From: a virus | Virus record (IMG/VR): IMGVR_UViG_3300010401_000014 | Coordinates: 1 to 50,978 of that record | Reading direction: 5' to 3' (one strand) | Length of the DNA: 50,978 bases | Shown here: positions 7,681 through 17,940 of the stretch, in pieces | How the letters are laid out: the number at the start of each line of letters is the position of its first letter | Numbering within the stretch: the stretch's first letter is position 1 | Position numbers and translations under genes: made by a program | The notes under the pieces: model-generated | Databases searched by the model: none | Seen by the model: the letters and a program-made list of their open reading frames with translations, nothing else | Told to the model about the DNA's origin: nothing

Positions 7681-9156
7681 TTATGGGATCTCTAAGTTAA
7701 GAGTTATTAAAATCTTACTGGGTCCAGTGGCAGGAATATCATCTACTTCTATCTCTAATCTAGTATTTTTTTCTAAAACTCTATCAGTAGGCCATGCATC
7801 ATTAAAATGAAAATCATCTCCTTGAATTATTGGCCGCAAATTTTGATCGTCAAAGATTGTAGTAAATGCTGAACCATCAACAGACTTGTTTATATCAACT
7901 TTTGTATCACCTGCGCCAGTGCCACCAATAACGGATGAATAAATAGAAATTATATATGCTTTTCTACTTCCATTATAATGAGCGTAATCAACATCAGAAA
8001 TTGCAAGCAACGGTCCACCACTTGCATAAATATCTAATTTTTCAACCTGTACACCAATGAATCTACGTAAATCTACTATTTGAGTAATAACCCCAGCAAC
8101 CGTAAAGAAGATATATAGAGGCATTTCTTTCTCTTGATCTATTTCTCCTGTAATGTTAAGCGTGAAGTTACGATCATTTCTAAGAAATAGATAGTTAGTT
8201 TCGTTGTCAGTAAGTGCGAAATTAGTTACTTTATTATGGTATAGAAGATTATTATTTACCTGTGCTATACCATGATGAATTACGATGTTTAACCCGTTTG
8301 TAGTTACTGCAAATCTATCCAGATTCCATACATTCTCAATATCTGCATCTTGAATTAATCCAGTAGAATCTTGTTTAACCCACGCTAAGATATAAACTAG
8401 ACTTTCATCTATAACTGGTTTAACTGGTGGATTTCCGTTTAATCCTTTAACTATACCAACAGAAGATCCATCGAAAGTTAATGCTGCATAAAACTTATTA
8501 GCTCCAGCAGGAACTGCTGATGCAGAATCATCTGTCCCAATGTCAACTAAATCTTCTTTAACAGCACCAGCTAAATTATTAACCCATCCAAATACTTTTG
8601 GAACTAAAACTTGCGAATCTGCGCCACCTGGATTTTGAACTACATTGGCAAAATCAATTAAAAAATTTCTAGATGAATCACCTAATCCAGAAACAATACC
8701 ATTACCAATTCCTTCAAAGAATCCATTACCTAAAGCTATGTATGGTTTTCTTTCTACTCTAACTTTAACTTGGTAAACAGCAACTTGAGAACTTTCAAGG
8801 GAAAGAATTCTAGCCTCTATAGCAATAAAACCACCGTCTAATAAACTTGGGATAATTAAATAAGATCCCGCGCCCATTAACTGCCATGCAGAATCACCTT
8901 TAATTCTAGCTTGGAGATACTTGTTTTCTACAAATTCTTCATTCTCTGCTACAAATGGATCTTCACTAACTTTTCGACAAAGAATAGAAACTAGTAATCC
9001 TTCTTCATTCTGTCCACTGTTATTTTTAAAATGCCATTCTTGAATAGCTGTAGCTGTACCACCAATAACATCATTAAATTCAAAACCTACTCCACCCTCA
9101 CTTACAGGAGCAAGTTTAACAGTATCATCAGAATTACACCATTCAAAATCAGCCAT
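7681..9156 (-). CDS. Tail fibre/baseplate-like protein
   Basis: This 491-residue protein has no signal peptide and is rich in beta structure. The centre (about residues 260-370) resembles the repeating shaft-attachment region of phage receptor-binding proteins (YLFLRNDRNFTLNITGEI). It starts right after the upstream gene and ends one base before the peptidase gene. Its position after the tail-tip genes supports a distal tail or fibre role. No exact family is recognised. Confidence 0.65.
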   Translation of the reverse strand: MADFEWCNSDDTVKLAPVSEGGVGFEFNDVIGGTATAIQEWHFKNNSGQNEEGLLVSILCRKVSEDPFVAENEEFVENKYLQARIKGDSAWQLMGAGSYLIIPSLLDGGFIAIEARILSLESSQVAVYQVKVRVERKPYIALGNGFFEGIGNGIVSGLGDSSRNFLIDFANVVQNPGGADSQVLVPKVFGWVNNLAGAVKEDLVDIGTDDSASAVPAGANKFYAALTFDGSSVGIVKGLNGNPPVKPVIDESLVYILAWVKQDSTGLIQDADIENVWNLDRFAVTTNGLNIVIHHGIAQVNNNLLYHNKVTNFALTDNETNYLFLRNDRNFTLNITGEIDQEKEMPLYIFFTVAGVITQIVDLRRFIGVQVEKLDIYASGGPLLAISDVDYAHYNGSRKAYIISIYSSVIGGTGAGDTKVDINKSVDGSAFTTIFDDQNLRPIIQGDDFHFNDAWPTDRVLEKNTRLEIEVDDIPATGPSKILITLNLEIP

Positions 9157-9176
9157 AATCTATAAAACTCCCAGCT

Positions 9177-9758
9177 TTAACTTCTTGATATTTCGAACCA
9201 GATTTTATAAGTTAAAATTTCTGTTACTGGAGTATCTGGTGAAGTATCTACTGTAATATCTAATTGTTTATCAGATATCCAAACAACTGAATTAACTGTT
9301 AAAAATGGATCGTCATCCCATTCCTGAGTTATATTATTGAATCTTACTGCTCTAACAGAGTCTACAGGAGTTTCCAGAAAACCGCCACCTAGCAGCGACA
9401 CGGCGAGGTCCGAGCTACCGGCGGGAATTGCTTGCGGCGCCGCCTCACGAAGCGCCAGAGCGTCGAACGGACCGGAGCCTAGAGAGAGCACTGGCCCAGC
9501 GCTCGCGCCCCTCCTGCCAGGCGGTGGGAGGCTGACGATCGCCCGCTGCTGGCTACCCTGAATCCTTGCAATATTTACTGATGTTCCTGGTGCATAACTT
9601 CTACTACCTTGTCCAGCAGAAGCACGGAATAATTTATTACACCCTAAACCCTTGATTAACCAAATTCCACCACCTAAGTATCTCCTAATGATACCTTTTT
9701 CTAGGTCTGCTTTTCTTGCACTCTCATTGCTAAGAGCTTGCTTAAGATTTCTAGCCAT
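9177..9758 (-). CDS. Tail protein with IPT/TIG-like domain and G+C-rich linker
   Basis: This 193-residue protein has three parts. The N-terminal 75 residues include a basic beta region (IIRRYLGGGIWLIKGLGCNKLF). Residues about 68-130 are a Pro/Gly/Ala/Ser-rich linker. The C-terminal 65 residues (LLGGGFLETPVDSVRAVRFN onward) resemble an IPT/TIG immunoglobulin-like domain. The linker is encoded at 9361-9555 by DNA far richer in G+C than the flanks, with G or C favoured at third codon positions, so the linker looks acquired. It overlaps the next gene by one base. Confidence 0.65.
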   Translation of the reverse strand: MARNLKQALSNESARKADLEKGIIRRYLGGGIWLIKGLGCNKLFRASAGQGSRSYAPGTSVNIARIQGSQQRAIVSLPPPGRRGASAGPVLSLGSGPFDALALREAAPQAIPAGSSDLAVSLLGGGFLETPVDSVRAVRFNNITQEWDDDPFLTVNSVVWISDKQLDITVDTSPDTPVTEILTYKIWFEISRS

Positions 9759-12001
9759 TATATTGTATAGATTCTACCTGAAACTTTAGTAACGATTGTA
9801 CTGCCAATTCCATTCCATGAGCCACTTACGTTCCTTACAAATACATGCTCATTGATTCCAGTGCGCCTTAAATGTAATCTTACTTTCTTTCCACAATCTA
9901 TTGGGATGTTAAATGGAATAGAAAAACTAGCTGGCAATGCAGAGCTTTCTCTTAATTCGCTAATTGCTAATAGTTGAGCGTTTTCCTCTGATTCAACTAA
10001 TGAATTCTGTAACTCTTTTTCGTACTCCGGATGCGAGTCTAATAAAACTGGAGCAGCTATTGTAAACTCAAATGACTGTACTTTTAGATTCTTACCTTCT
10101 CCATTTTTAAAAGTTGCAAATGGTAAGAATCCGTCACTATCTTGAGTTTCATCTTTAGATCTAGGTGGAGTAGTAGAATAATCTACAGTTGTTTTAATAG
10201 TTTGCAATCCGGTTTGTTCATCTGCTGAATAGATATTTATTTCTTTAGATTCAAAGTTTTCTTCTGCCAGTATTAATCCGTCTATTCCGTAAGCTAAGAC
10301 TGCTGATAAAGGTTTTTCATCTACATATTTACTATAAAATGGCCCATTGTAAAAATATGATCCACCTGGAACGATTCTAGTTTTATATTGAAACTTTCTA
10401 TCTCTAGTGATATAACCATCGTCTCTAATATCATTAACCATTAAATCAAATTGCAAGTAACCTTGACCAGTGCCGGCCGCTTCTGTATGCCCTGACTTTT
10501 CTCCGAAGTATTCTTCTATAGTATGAGTATCAGAAACACCGTCACCGCCACCAGTAACCTTTTTATTAGTAATGAAATTAGTCTGCTCCCACGGTAATGT
10601 AGGATCTGATATATTTGTTTTAATTGCAGACTTGAGTAATTGATAGCCACTATATAAAACTCTATTTCTGTAATTAGAAGCAACTGGTGGATACAACCAT
10701 CCTCCGTCAAATGCCAAACCTTGATCCGCTGAAAAATCTGTATATGTAGTAACTTCACTAGTTTGAATAAACTTTTCTTCTGGCCAATAATATAATTCAG
10801 AAGATATATTAGGGGCAGATTGATCCATGAAATAACCAAAATTCCATCCTACAATTGTTCCAGATAAATCACCATCAACTCTATATCTCCACGTTCTAAG
10901 ATTTTTCCATTCCCATGTAATTAGCTTTTCACAAATTACAGTTTCACAATCATATGTTAATATTTTTCTAACTATCTTTCTTGTTCTACGAATAACTGGT
11001 AATGGCGCTCCATATGGATTAATTCCACCGCCTGTATCCTGAGAATATAATGCACTTAATGGGGCAAAATCATCTTCAAGAATATAATCAGTTGATACGT
11101 TTTTTAGTCCACAATCATCGATAAATGCAGTTTCTCCAGTAACTAATATAGATGTAGGTACTTCTCCACCATCTGATTCTAAAGTAGCATCATCGACTTC
11201 TAAAATATTAAAATCATGAAAATACTGAGACTGAGGTATATTAGGATCATATCCTTTTTCTATCAGTCTAACATTGTTTTCCTTATCAAAATATAATATC
11301 TTAGCAATTGAATCAGCTTGATTTCTACATTCTTGTAATCCGGGTTGACATACTATATCTATAGGTTTATTTCTCTTTATAGTGCCGTCGCTTATAGTTA
11401 CGTTATTTATTCCAAGTAGATCAAGAATTTCTTTAATAACCTTCTGTGGAGTCTTTCCATGTCCTGTGTCTAAAGTATAATCAACTTTCTTAGTTTCATA
11501 TCTATATTCAGGACCTAAAACGCTTATTGTCATTACTGCTTGTTTACTATTAATCCTTGAACTAGAATGATCTGCAACTGCTCCAGAAATTATTTTGCTC
11601 CAACGTGGAATTCCACCTGAAACATAAGCGCCCCATAAAGTAATTTGACGCATTCCTGGCGGCGGACCTTTCCACTGAATCTCATTTCCAAATGGTGGAT
11701 TTTTTCTATCTACTGTTAAAGTTATTTTAGCTCCACCTTCAATATCTCTTTCCCATGAAATGCCATCTGTAAGCTGTGCCGGCTTAATTAATCCATATCC
11801 TTCTATTTCTAAAGCTAGAGAAACTATCTGAGGAACAACTCCAGTAGGATTTACAGATTGATAGTAATATGGATCAAAATTAACTACTCCACCTAATTCA
11901 TATGAATCATCATTTTCTGCTAAATATACCTTTCCTTCAAGATCCTGCAACGGACCTTCTTGTGAGATTCTAACAGAACCTAACAATTCAGAGATTATCA
12001 T
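9758..12001 (-). CDS. Tail tip/baseplate hub-like protein
   Basis: This 747-residue protein starts with ATG overlapping the next stop by four bases. The segment of about residues 60-330 has the mixed beta pattern of phage tail hub proteins: ITLTVDRKNPPFGNEIQWKG, then a domain with VIKEILDLLGINNVTISDG, typical of the LysM-like/late-control-type module in hub proteins. Its place after the tape measure fits a distal tail protein that plugs the tube and carries fibres. The exact homologue is not identified. Confidence 0.65.
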   Translation of the reverse strand: MIISELLGSVRISQEGPLQDLEGKVYLAENDDSYELGGVVNFDPYYYQSVNPTGVVPQIVSLALEIEGYGLIKPAQLTDGISWERDIEGGAKITLTVDRKNPPFGNEIQWKGPPPGMRQITLWGAYVSGGIPRWSKIISGAVADHSSSRINSKQAVMTISVLGPEYRYETKKVDYTLDTGHGKTPQKVIKEILDLLGINNVTISDGTIKRNKPIDIVCQPGLQECRNQADSIAKILYFDKENNVRLIEKGYDPNIPQSQYFHDFNILEVDDATLESDGGEVPTSILVTGETAFIDDCGLKNVSTDYILEDDFAPLSALYSQDTGGGINPYGAPLPVIRRTRKIVRKILTYDCETVICEKLITWEWKNLRTWRYRVDGDLSGTIVGWNFGYFMDQSAPNISSELYYWPEEKFIQTSEVTTYTDFSADQGLAFDGGWLYPPVASNYRNRVLYSGYQLLKSAIKTNISDPTLPWEQTNFITNKKVTGGGDGVSDTHTIEEYFGEKSGHTEAAGTGQGYLQFDLMVNDIRDDGYITRDRKFQYKTRIVPGGSYFYNGPFYSKYVDEKPLSAVLAYGIDGLILAEENFESKEINIYSADEQTGLQTIKTTVDYSTTPPRSKDETQDSDGFLPFATFKNGEGKNLKVQSFEFTIAAPVLLDSHPEYEKELQNSLVESEENAQLLAISELRESSALPASFSIPFNIPIDCGKKVRLHLRRTGINEHVFVRNVSGSWNGIGSTIVTKVSGRIYTI

Positions 12002-12699
12002 GGAACTGTAATATTATAGTTTCTATTTGGAAGATGTTCTTCCATTGACAAGCCCATCACGTATTCGTCTGTATCTGGAATTTCTTCATTAAGTGATACT
12101 TTGCAAATATAAAACTTGGGTGGATAAAAGAATCTAAGATACGTACCAGCTATACCGTCTGGTGTAATAATAGACGATGATTCTATATCAGGCAAAACTT
12201 TAACCTCACCAGCACCAGGATCTCCAGCTTGTATAATATCTTGTGGAATATTATCAATAAAGGCCTTTGGCAGGTAATCACTAGTAGGATCATTAATATC
12301 AATTAAATCATAGGCTGTATTTCTAGATGTTTGCCAAACTGTTTGACCGGCAGCTTTAGCTGGAATATACCAAATATCCTCTAGCCAAATACCTGCAAAA
12401 AAAGATTGTGGCGAAAAAGAACAAAGGCTCCCAAATCTCTGTAAAGCAAAACATTCATCTTCTGCGTCAGGTTGAAAATCAATTTCAATTGGCATTTTCA
12501 TTAAGTTAATAGGAGCATCACCGCCAAACCAAAATGGCTGATGAATACTTGTACCTGCTAAAGTTGTTAATGAATTTGCTTGACCTTCCCTAGGATATCT
12601 AATTCTGGCTGGATTATCATAAACAATTTCAGTACCTCCAATAAATAAACGTCTAAAAAACGCAACACTCCATTGTGACCATCCAGATAAATTATTCAT
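11998..12699 (-). CDS. Tail-associated protein, unknown
   Basis: This is a 233-residue protein with no recognised domain. It is rich in aromatic residues and Pro (FWFGGDAPINL, YLRFFYPPKFYIC), as are several distal tail proteins. It overlaps both neighbours by four bases (ATGA), so it is translationally coupled inside the tail operon. Confidence 0.65.
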   Translation of the reverse strand: MNNLSGWSQWSVAFFRRLFIGGTEIVYDNPARIRYPREGQANSLTTLAGTSIHQPFWFGGDAPINLMKMPIEIDFQPDAEDECFALQRFGSLCSFSPQSFFAGIWLEDIWYIPAKAAGQTVWQTSRNTAYDLIDINDPTSDYLPKAFIDNIPQDIIQAGDPGAGEVKVLPDIESSSIITPDGIAGTYLRFFYPPKFYICKVSLNEEIPDTDEYVMGLSMEEHLPNRNYNITVP

Positions 12700-13604
12700 A
12701 GTTTCTGACGCCTAAAATCTAATGAACTGCTAAGAATTGCATTTTCAACACGTGCAAGACTTTTAACAATTCTTTCATTACCTACATTAACAGCTCTTGT
12801 AATTGTATCTAAAGATTTACCACCCGAAACATCTGGAGGTACATAAGATCCTAAATTAGGCTGACTATAATCTATTCCAGGAGCATTTAATCTTGGATTT
12901 GCATTACTAATTCTAGATCCACCTCCAGAAGTGGTAGAGGATTTTACACCACCTGATCCGCTTCCACTAGATGAATAACTAGGTAATGTATCTGGAAGTG
13001 GAATAAATCCAGGAATAGTTACATTACTTCTAACTAGTAAATCGTGTACTGATACAACTTGATCGTAAGAAGGAAAAGCTAATTCAAAATCAGGAGAACT
13101 AACTTTTCCACCATTGTCACCAAAAGATTTTATCCATGCGCTAAGCCATAATCTACTATTTGTAGGTAATCCTAAATCCTCTAAAGCTTTTCTGCCTATC
13201 TTTTGTAAATCACCTAATCTAATCCCACCGCTGGTAGCTCTACCAGGCGCAGCTGTTGGATATTTTCTTGGTTGTCTTAATTGATGACTTCCACCAAATG
13301 AATCTCCAGCATCAGTATCAATTCCACCACCAAATGGTCCTGCTGGAGTCGTTCCAAATGGTGAAGATCCACCAGGTACAGGAGCAGGCGGTCCAAATGG
13401 TTCGCCTTTTTCATTTAATATTACTGATTGATTGCTGTGGCTAGGTTTCTTTTTTCTAACTTTATTAGTAATATCAGAAGCTTGGAGTCCTAATTCTTTT
13501 AATTTGTTAACTTCAGTAACTAGTCCTGCAGTTTCCTCTTTTAGATCCCTCATATGGATCTTGCTAGCATTTATATCTTCTCTAGTTTCTCTAAAAAATG
13601 ACAT
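12696..13604 (-). CDS. Tail-associated protein with low-complexity centre
   Basis: Using the ATG at 13604 the protein is 302 residues. A longer frame begins at 13670 but would lie mostly inside the neighbouring 62-residue gene. It starts with a helical segment (FRETREDINASKIHMRDLKEETAGLVTEVNKL), then a Gly/Pro/Ser-rich middle (GGSSPFGTTPAGPFGGG; GSGSGGVKSSTTSGGG), and ends in a helix. Function unknown. Confidence 0.6.
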   Translation of the reverse strand: MSFFRETREDINASKIHMRDLKEETAGLVTEVNKLKELGLQASDITNKVRKKKPSHSNQSVILNEKGEPFGPPAPVPGGSSPFGTTPAGPFGGGIDTDAGDSFGGSHQLRQPRKYPTAAPGRATSGGIRLGDLQKIGRKALEDLGLPTNSRLWLSAWIKSFGDNGGKVSSPDFELAFPSYDQVVSVHDLLVRSNVTIPGFIPLPDTLPSYSSSGSGSGGVKSSTTSGGGSRISNANPRLNAPGIDYSQPNLGSYVPPDVSGGKSLDTITRAVNVGNERIVKSLARVENAILSSSLDFRRQKL

Positions 13605-13779
13605 CTTCTGCCAGCCATTCCGGAGTAATGTTAACTTTATCTGATGATGTAGATTTGTTATCAGAAACAACAGAATGATATATTATAGAAGTATCACCCT
13701 GCATAGATTGTAAATCTGAAACAATAAGCTTCAAATCATCCCTAATTTCTTCCATTAGATCAGATAATGATTCAGACAT
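13591..13779 (-). CDS. Small tail-module protein
   Basis: This is a 62-residue acidic protein (MSESLSDLMEEIRDDLKLIVSDLQ) beginning one base past the tape measure stop. Its 3' end overlaps the next gene by 14 bases. The N-terminus is predicted to be a helix that could pack with the tape measure or tail hub. Function unknown. Confidence 0.6.
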   Translation of the reverse strand: MSESLSDLMEEIRDDLKLIVSDLQSMQGDTSIIYHSVVSDNKSTSSDKVNITPEWLAEDVIF

Positions 13780-13780
13780 T

Positions 13781-16700
13781 TTATACGGGAGTGCCTATTG
13801 TTTGCTCTGTACCTTTAATAATATCTTTCCATTTCTGAGTTTCTATTTGTGCTTTAGGTAACCAATTTTCAACTATATCTTTTAATACATCCCTAGACGT
13901 TTCAAATTGAGTAGTAACACCTTTCATTGATTCTTCCATTTTAGGTCCTGCATCTTTAACCTTTTTAGAAGAATCTTCTACTACATTTCCAAACCTATCT
14001 ACTTGAACTATAGTATCACTATATTCTTGATTTGTAGTAGTAATTACAGCATTAAATTCATCTTGTCTATCTGATAACCCGGCTATTGCATCTTTATTCT
14101 TTTCAAACGCCGTTGCTTGTTCAGTGTTAACGTCTGAACTTATCTGTATAGAATCACTTAATTCATCAGTTGTATTTTTTAATATTCTAGTCGTATCTGT
14201 AATAGGTTCTAATTGCTGTCTTGCTTTATTAGTGGCATCAGCTAATTCGGATAATCCAGATGCTGATTTTCCAACCGATTCTGTGACTTGATCTTGAGAT
14301 TCTACTAGCTTGTCACTTCCTACTACATATTCATCTTGTCTACTATTAACTTCTGCAATAATATCGCCTTGGCGTTTTACAGTAGATTGCAATTCACCAA
14401 TACTTAATGTTCCACTACTAGCAGCAGCTCTTAATTGATCGTATTCATTTTTTAACTCATCTATTGATTTAGAAGAATCATCAGTTTGACTTCTTAAACC
14501 TTGTAAGACTCCATTTTGCTCAACCCATATATCTGATAATTCACCGGCTGTTTTTTTTACTTCATCTATAGATGCTACCGCTTGAGTGTTATCTACAGCA
14601 GTAGAAGGTTTATCTTCTCCAGTTTTACTCTTATTAGATGAATCAATTTCTTTCTGCGCATCAAGAATTTGAGCTCTTAACTTATCCGTTAATGTAGCCG
14701 TAGCACTTAAAGAAGCAACAAATCCATTAATATCTACGCCTGATTGTTTGAATATCTCAGAAAGTTTTTTTCCAAAGTCCTCTAAATCTAACTCGCTCAC
14801 TTTGCTATGAGTAGCTAATTCATCAAATCCTTGTACTAGCGAAATAAAAGCTTGTTGAGCAGCCGGAGAAAGCCTTGCTACACCTTCAATCAATTTATCA
14901 TTCTTAAGGATTAATTCTTCAAAAGCTTTACCTATATCTTGTTTAGCACTATCAAAAACTTCTCTTATTGCGTCTCCGGCGTTTTGTTGTCTTTGAAGCA
15001 ATTCACCTGATAGTTGATTAAATCTATTCAATTCTTCAATATTTAATGGTCCTTCGTTAGACTTTTTCTGTAAGTCAGCAAATTCTTCTTTAAGTTTCTT
15101 TAAATCATCAGCAGCGCCATATATGTCTTGGCCTGAAATTTTTTCCTTAAGCTGATCGAAGATTTTACCTATCTCGTCTGACAAACCTTCAAATGCTCTA
15201 GCGGTTTCTTTCCTAAGTTTTTCAGCTTCTTTTGCAGCCTCTGTAGTAAACTTAGAATATTTACTTTGTACAGATTCTAGAGATTTTTCTAAATCTACAA
15301 ATGCTTCACGCTGACCTTGAGGAAGTTTTCTTATTGCTTCAAGAATATCTTTAATAGATTTAACAATTAAATCAGCTTGCTCTCTTGTAATCTTTCCAGA
15401 ATCTTTAAACGTATCAAGATATTCATTTAAAGCATCTATTGATGTATGAATATATTCAGGAGATTTGATTCCAAGCTCTTTTAGTTGAGCATTTAATTGA
15501 CCGGCAGCTAAAGCGGCAGGTGTGAACCTTTGTTCAAGTGCTCCGATTTGTGTTGCTAATTCTCCAGTAAATAAACCAGCTTGCTTAGCGTCAATCTTAA
15601 TTTCTTCTAGTCTAGTTGCATATTGAGTTTGCGCTACTATATCAACAGACCATGTTTTTTTAGTCTGTTGTTCAATATCAGTTAAACCATCCTCTACTTC
15701 ATTTAAAGCTTTAGCAAGTTGTCCTACTTTTCCTTTAGATTTATCTAAATCCTGATTAAATCCTTCAAGATCAGAAGATCCTCTATTCCTTAATTTCTCT
15801 AAAGCTTTTTGTACTTCATCAACCGCTTTAGCTGCACGGGTATTATGTTCTACGGCAACATCGCCAGCAGTTTTTGTTGCGCCAATCCAAAGCTTAATAC
15901 TTTCAATAACTTCATTTATATTTTCTTTATGAGTTTGATAAGCTTGTAATACTTTTTGTCCAGCACTTTCGCTAAATACACTTATAATCTTTGCAGCTAC
16001 TTCGGTTAATACTTCCTGAGTTTTAGATATTTCAGAAATCCCAGCTTCTAAAGAAGCACCAATAATCTTTCCAGGATCTAAAGTTGTTATACCAATTAAA
16101 ATATCTACAACCGATTTCAATGCTACTGCAATTTGATGTGCATCTTCTGTAATTTCATTTAAATCTGTACCTTCCTTTAATTCTGTTAATTCTCTAATTA
16201 AGTCAATAACTACTGGAAGTAACCCATCGCCAATTGCTTTCTTTAGGTCTAATACAGTATTAGAAAACCTTCCAAATTCAGCACGTCCAGAACTGACATT
16301 TGCAATAGCTGCGCCAGAAAAAGTTTTAAGAAGCTCTTCTGCAATCTTTGGAACAACATCTTTAGATAAAAGAGAACCGCTTCTTAAAAGTTTTTCTAAC
16401 TCAGCATTAGAAACTCCAATGGCGCGAGCTGTAAGAGAAAACGCACCAGGAAGATTGTTACCTAACTGTCTACGAATTTCTTCTGCTGATAGAACTCCCT
16501 TAGAAAGAATTTGTTCAAATGCCGTAATTGTCCTATTTAATTGACTAGTAGACTGATTTAAAGCAGCAGAAGAAACGATAATCGAATTAAAGATAGCATC
16601 TGTAGACTCTGCTGTTAAATTAGCAGCGTCACCAGCAATTCTAAATCTAAGATAATTCTCTGTTACATCTAAAAACTTCTTACCAAATGTATCGGCAGTA

Positions 16701-17836
16701 TCTCGTAATCTTCCTAATACTCTATCGGCTTCTCCAGAATCTCCGATAATAGCAACAAACGAATTATGTAAAGCTTCTAATTCAGTTGAAGCCTCTACCG
16801 ATACAGTAGCTACATCTTTTATTTCTCTAAATATTCTAGAAAATATTACAGCCTTTATTACATTACTAAGACTAAATAACGAATCAGTAAAACTTTTAAC
16901 AGGAGTCTTAGAAGACTCTATATTTTTTGAAGCATCTTGTATTGATTTTGCTGCTGCTTTTGCGGCTTTATCAGCTTCTTTTTGAAATTTATTAAGATCA
17001 CTATTAACTGATGTTAAGGAGCCATTTACAGCATTTCTTAAAGTTTGAAATCTTTGAGCTACTTCTGGAGTATTCTTAGCTATGCTAACTATCTTAGGAG
17101 CTATAACATCTAATTGTCTTGATATTTCAACATATCCAGACTTGCTTTCCAGTAATCCTTCTTTAGACTTTACAGCAGCAACTCTTAACTGTAATAGTAT
17201 ACTTTCAAGACCACCTAATTTATTAGATAAAGATGTAGCTGTACTTTCCGAACCCTCTTTTAATGTTTTTAATTCTCTAGTTACAAGAGATAGCGATGCT
17301 CTTGCATTAGATCCAAAGTTATTATAAAGTCTTAGTAATCCATCTATATGAGAACCTTCTTGCTCAACTTCTGAACCAAGAGATTTGTACTGATTTAATA
17401 ATCCCTGTATTTCTGTTCTAGCCTTAGAATAATCTCCAGCTTCTCTAGATTTATTTACAGATACAATGGTTTGAAGTAAAGAATTATTTAACTCACCTAT
17501 TTTCTGAACTAGAGGATTTAGCTCAAATGATGCCTTTTCCGCAAAAGCAGAAAATCTTATTCCAAGTCTATCTGATTTTTCAATTAATGAGTCTAGCTGT
17601 TTTTGAAAGTCTGCTGATATTCCTACTTTTAAAGCTTTAGATGCATTTAACTGTAAATCGGATAATATTTTATTAGCTAAACTTAATTGACCTATAACCT
17701 TTTCAATATCAATCTTTAATGTAGTTTCTTTACCAGTTTCAGATTCAAATGTTTTAATTAAAGATAAAGCTTGCCCTAGCTTACTAACTAAGTCGTCAGT
17801 AACAGCTTTATACTCTAGAATTGTCGGTTCAGGCAT
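13781..17836 (-). CDS. Tail tape measure protein
   Basis: At 1351 residues this is the longest gene, almost entirely helical with many coiled-coil heptads. The segment about residues 325-520 (AVIFSRIFREIKDVATVSVEAS onward, and LSAEEIRRQLGNNLPGAFSLTARAIG) is the classic phage tape-measure N-terminal domain. The tape measure fills the tail tube and sets its length; at about 0.15 nm per residue this gives a tail near 200 nm. It begins about 40 bases beyond a strong terminator, so its expression probably depends on read-through. No overlapping tail-assembly chaperone pair is seen upstream. Confidence 0.88.
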   Translation of the reverse strand: MPEPTILEYKAVTDDLVSKLGQALSLIKTFESETGKETTLKIDIEKVIGQLSLANKILSDLQLNASKALKVGISADFQKQLDSLIEKSDRLGIRFSAFAEKASFELNPLVQKIGELNNSLLQTIVSVNKSREAGDYSKARTEIQGLLNQYKSLGSEVEQEGSHIDGLLRLYNNFGSNARASLSLVTRELKTLKEGSESTATSLSNKLGGLESILLQLRVAAVKSKEGLLESKSGYVEISRQLDVIAPKIVSIAKNTPEVAQRFQTLRNAVNGSLTSVNSDLNKFQKEADKAAKAAAKSIQDASKNIESSKTPVKSFTDSLFSLSNVIKAVIFSRIFREIKDVATVSVEASTELEALHNSFVAIIGDSGEADRVLGRLRDTADTFGKKFLDVTENYLRFRIAGDAANLTAESTDAIFNSIIVSSAALNQSTSQLNRTITAFEQILSKGVLSAEEIRRQLGNNLPGAFSLTARAIGVSNAELEKLLRSGSLLSKDVVPKIAEELLKTFSGAAIANVSSGRAEFGRFSNTVLDLKKAIGDGLLPVVIDLIRELTELKEGTDLNEITEDAHQIAVALKSVVDILIGITTLDPGKIIGASLEAGISEISKTQEVLTEVAAKIISVFSESAGQKVLQAYQTHKENINEVIESIKLWIGATKTAGDVAVEHNTRAAKAVDEVQKALEKLRNRGSSDLEGFNQDLDKSKGKVGQLAKALNEVEDGLTDIEQQTKKTWSVDIVAQTQYATRLEEIKIDAKQAGLFTGELATQIGALEQRFTPAALAAGQLNAQLKELGIKSPEYIHTSIDALNEYLDTFKDSGKITREQADLIVKSIKDILEAIRKLPQGQREAFVDLEKSLESVQSKYSKFTTEAAKEAEKLRKETARAFEGLSDEIGKIFDQLKEKISGQDIYGAADDLKKLKEEFADLQKKSNEGPLNIEELNRFNQLSGELLQRQQNAGDAIREVFDSAKQDIGKAFEELILKNDKLIEGVARLSPAAQQAFISLVQGFDELATHSKVSELDLEDFGKKLSEIFKQSGVDINGFVASLSATATLTDKLRAQILDAQKEIDSSNKSKTGEDKPSTAVDNTQAVASIDEVKKTAGELSDIWVEQNGVLQGLRSQTDDSSKSIDELKNEYDQLRAAASSGTLSIGELQSTVKRQGDIIAEVNSRQDEYVVGSDKLVESQDQVTESVGKSASGLSELADATNKARQQLEPITDTTRILKNTTDELSDSIQISSDVNTEQATAFEKNKDAIAGLSDRQDEFNAVITTTNQEYSDTIVQVDRFGNVVEDSSKKVKDAGPKMEESMKGVTTQFETSRDVLKDIVENWLPKAQIETQKWKDIIKGTEQTIGTPV

Positions 17837-17872
17837 TACTTTTTCTTTATATCATAACTAGCTACGTAGGCC

Positions 17873-17905
17873 AAAAAAAGGGCCGAGGTAACTTGACCCC
17901 GGCCC
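17873..17905 (-). terminator. Strong rho-independent terminator after the tail tube gene
   Basis: Read leftward, a 10-bp stem (GGGCCGGGGT / ACCTCGGCCC with one G-U pair) with a 6-nt loop is followed by seven U residues. It stands between the tail tube gene and the tape measure and would sharply reduce downstream transcription, fitting the need for many tube subunits and few tape measures. It is much more G+C-rich than its surroundings. Confidence 0.9.
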
Positions 17906-17940
17906 GGACCCATTCGGACACGCACCGACCACCGCAAAAT

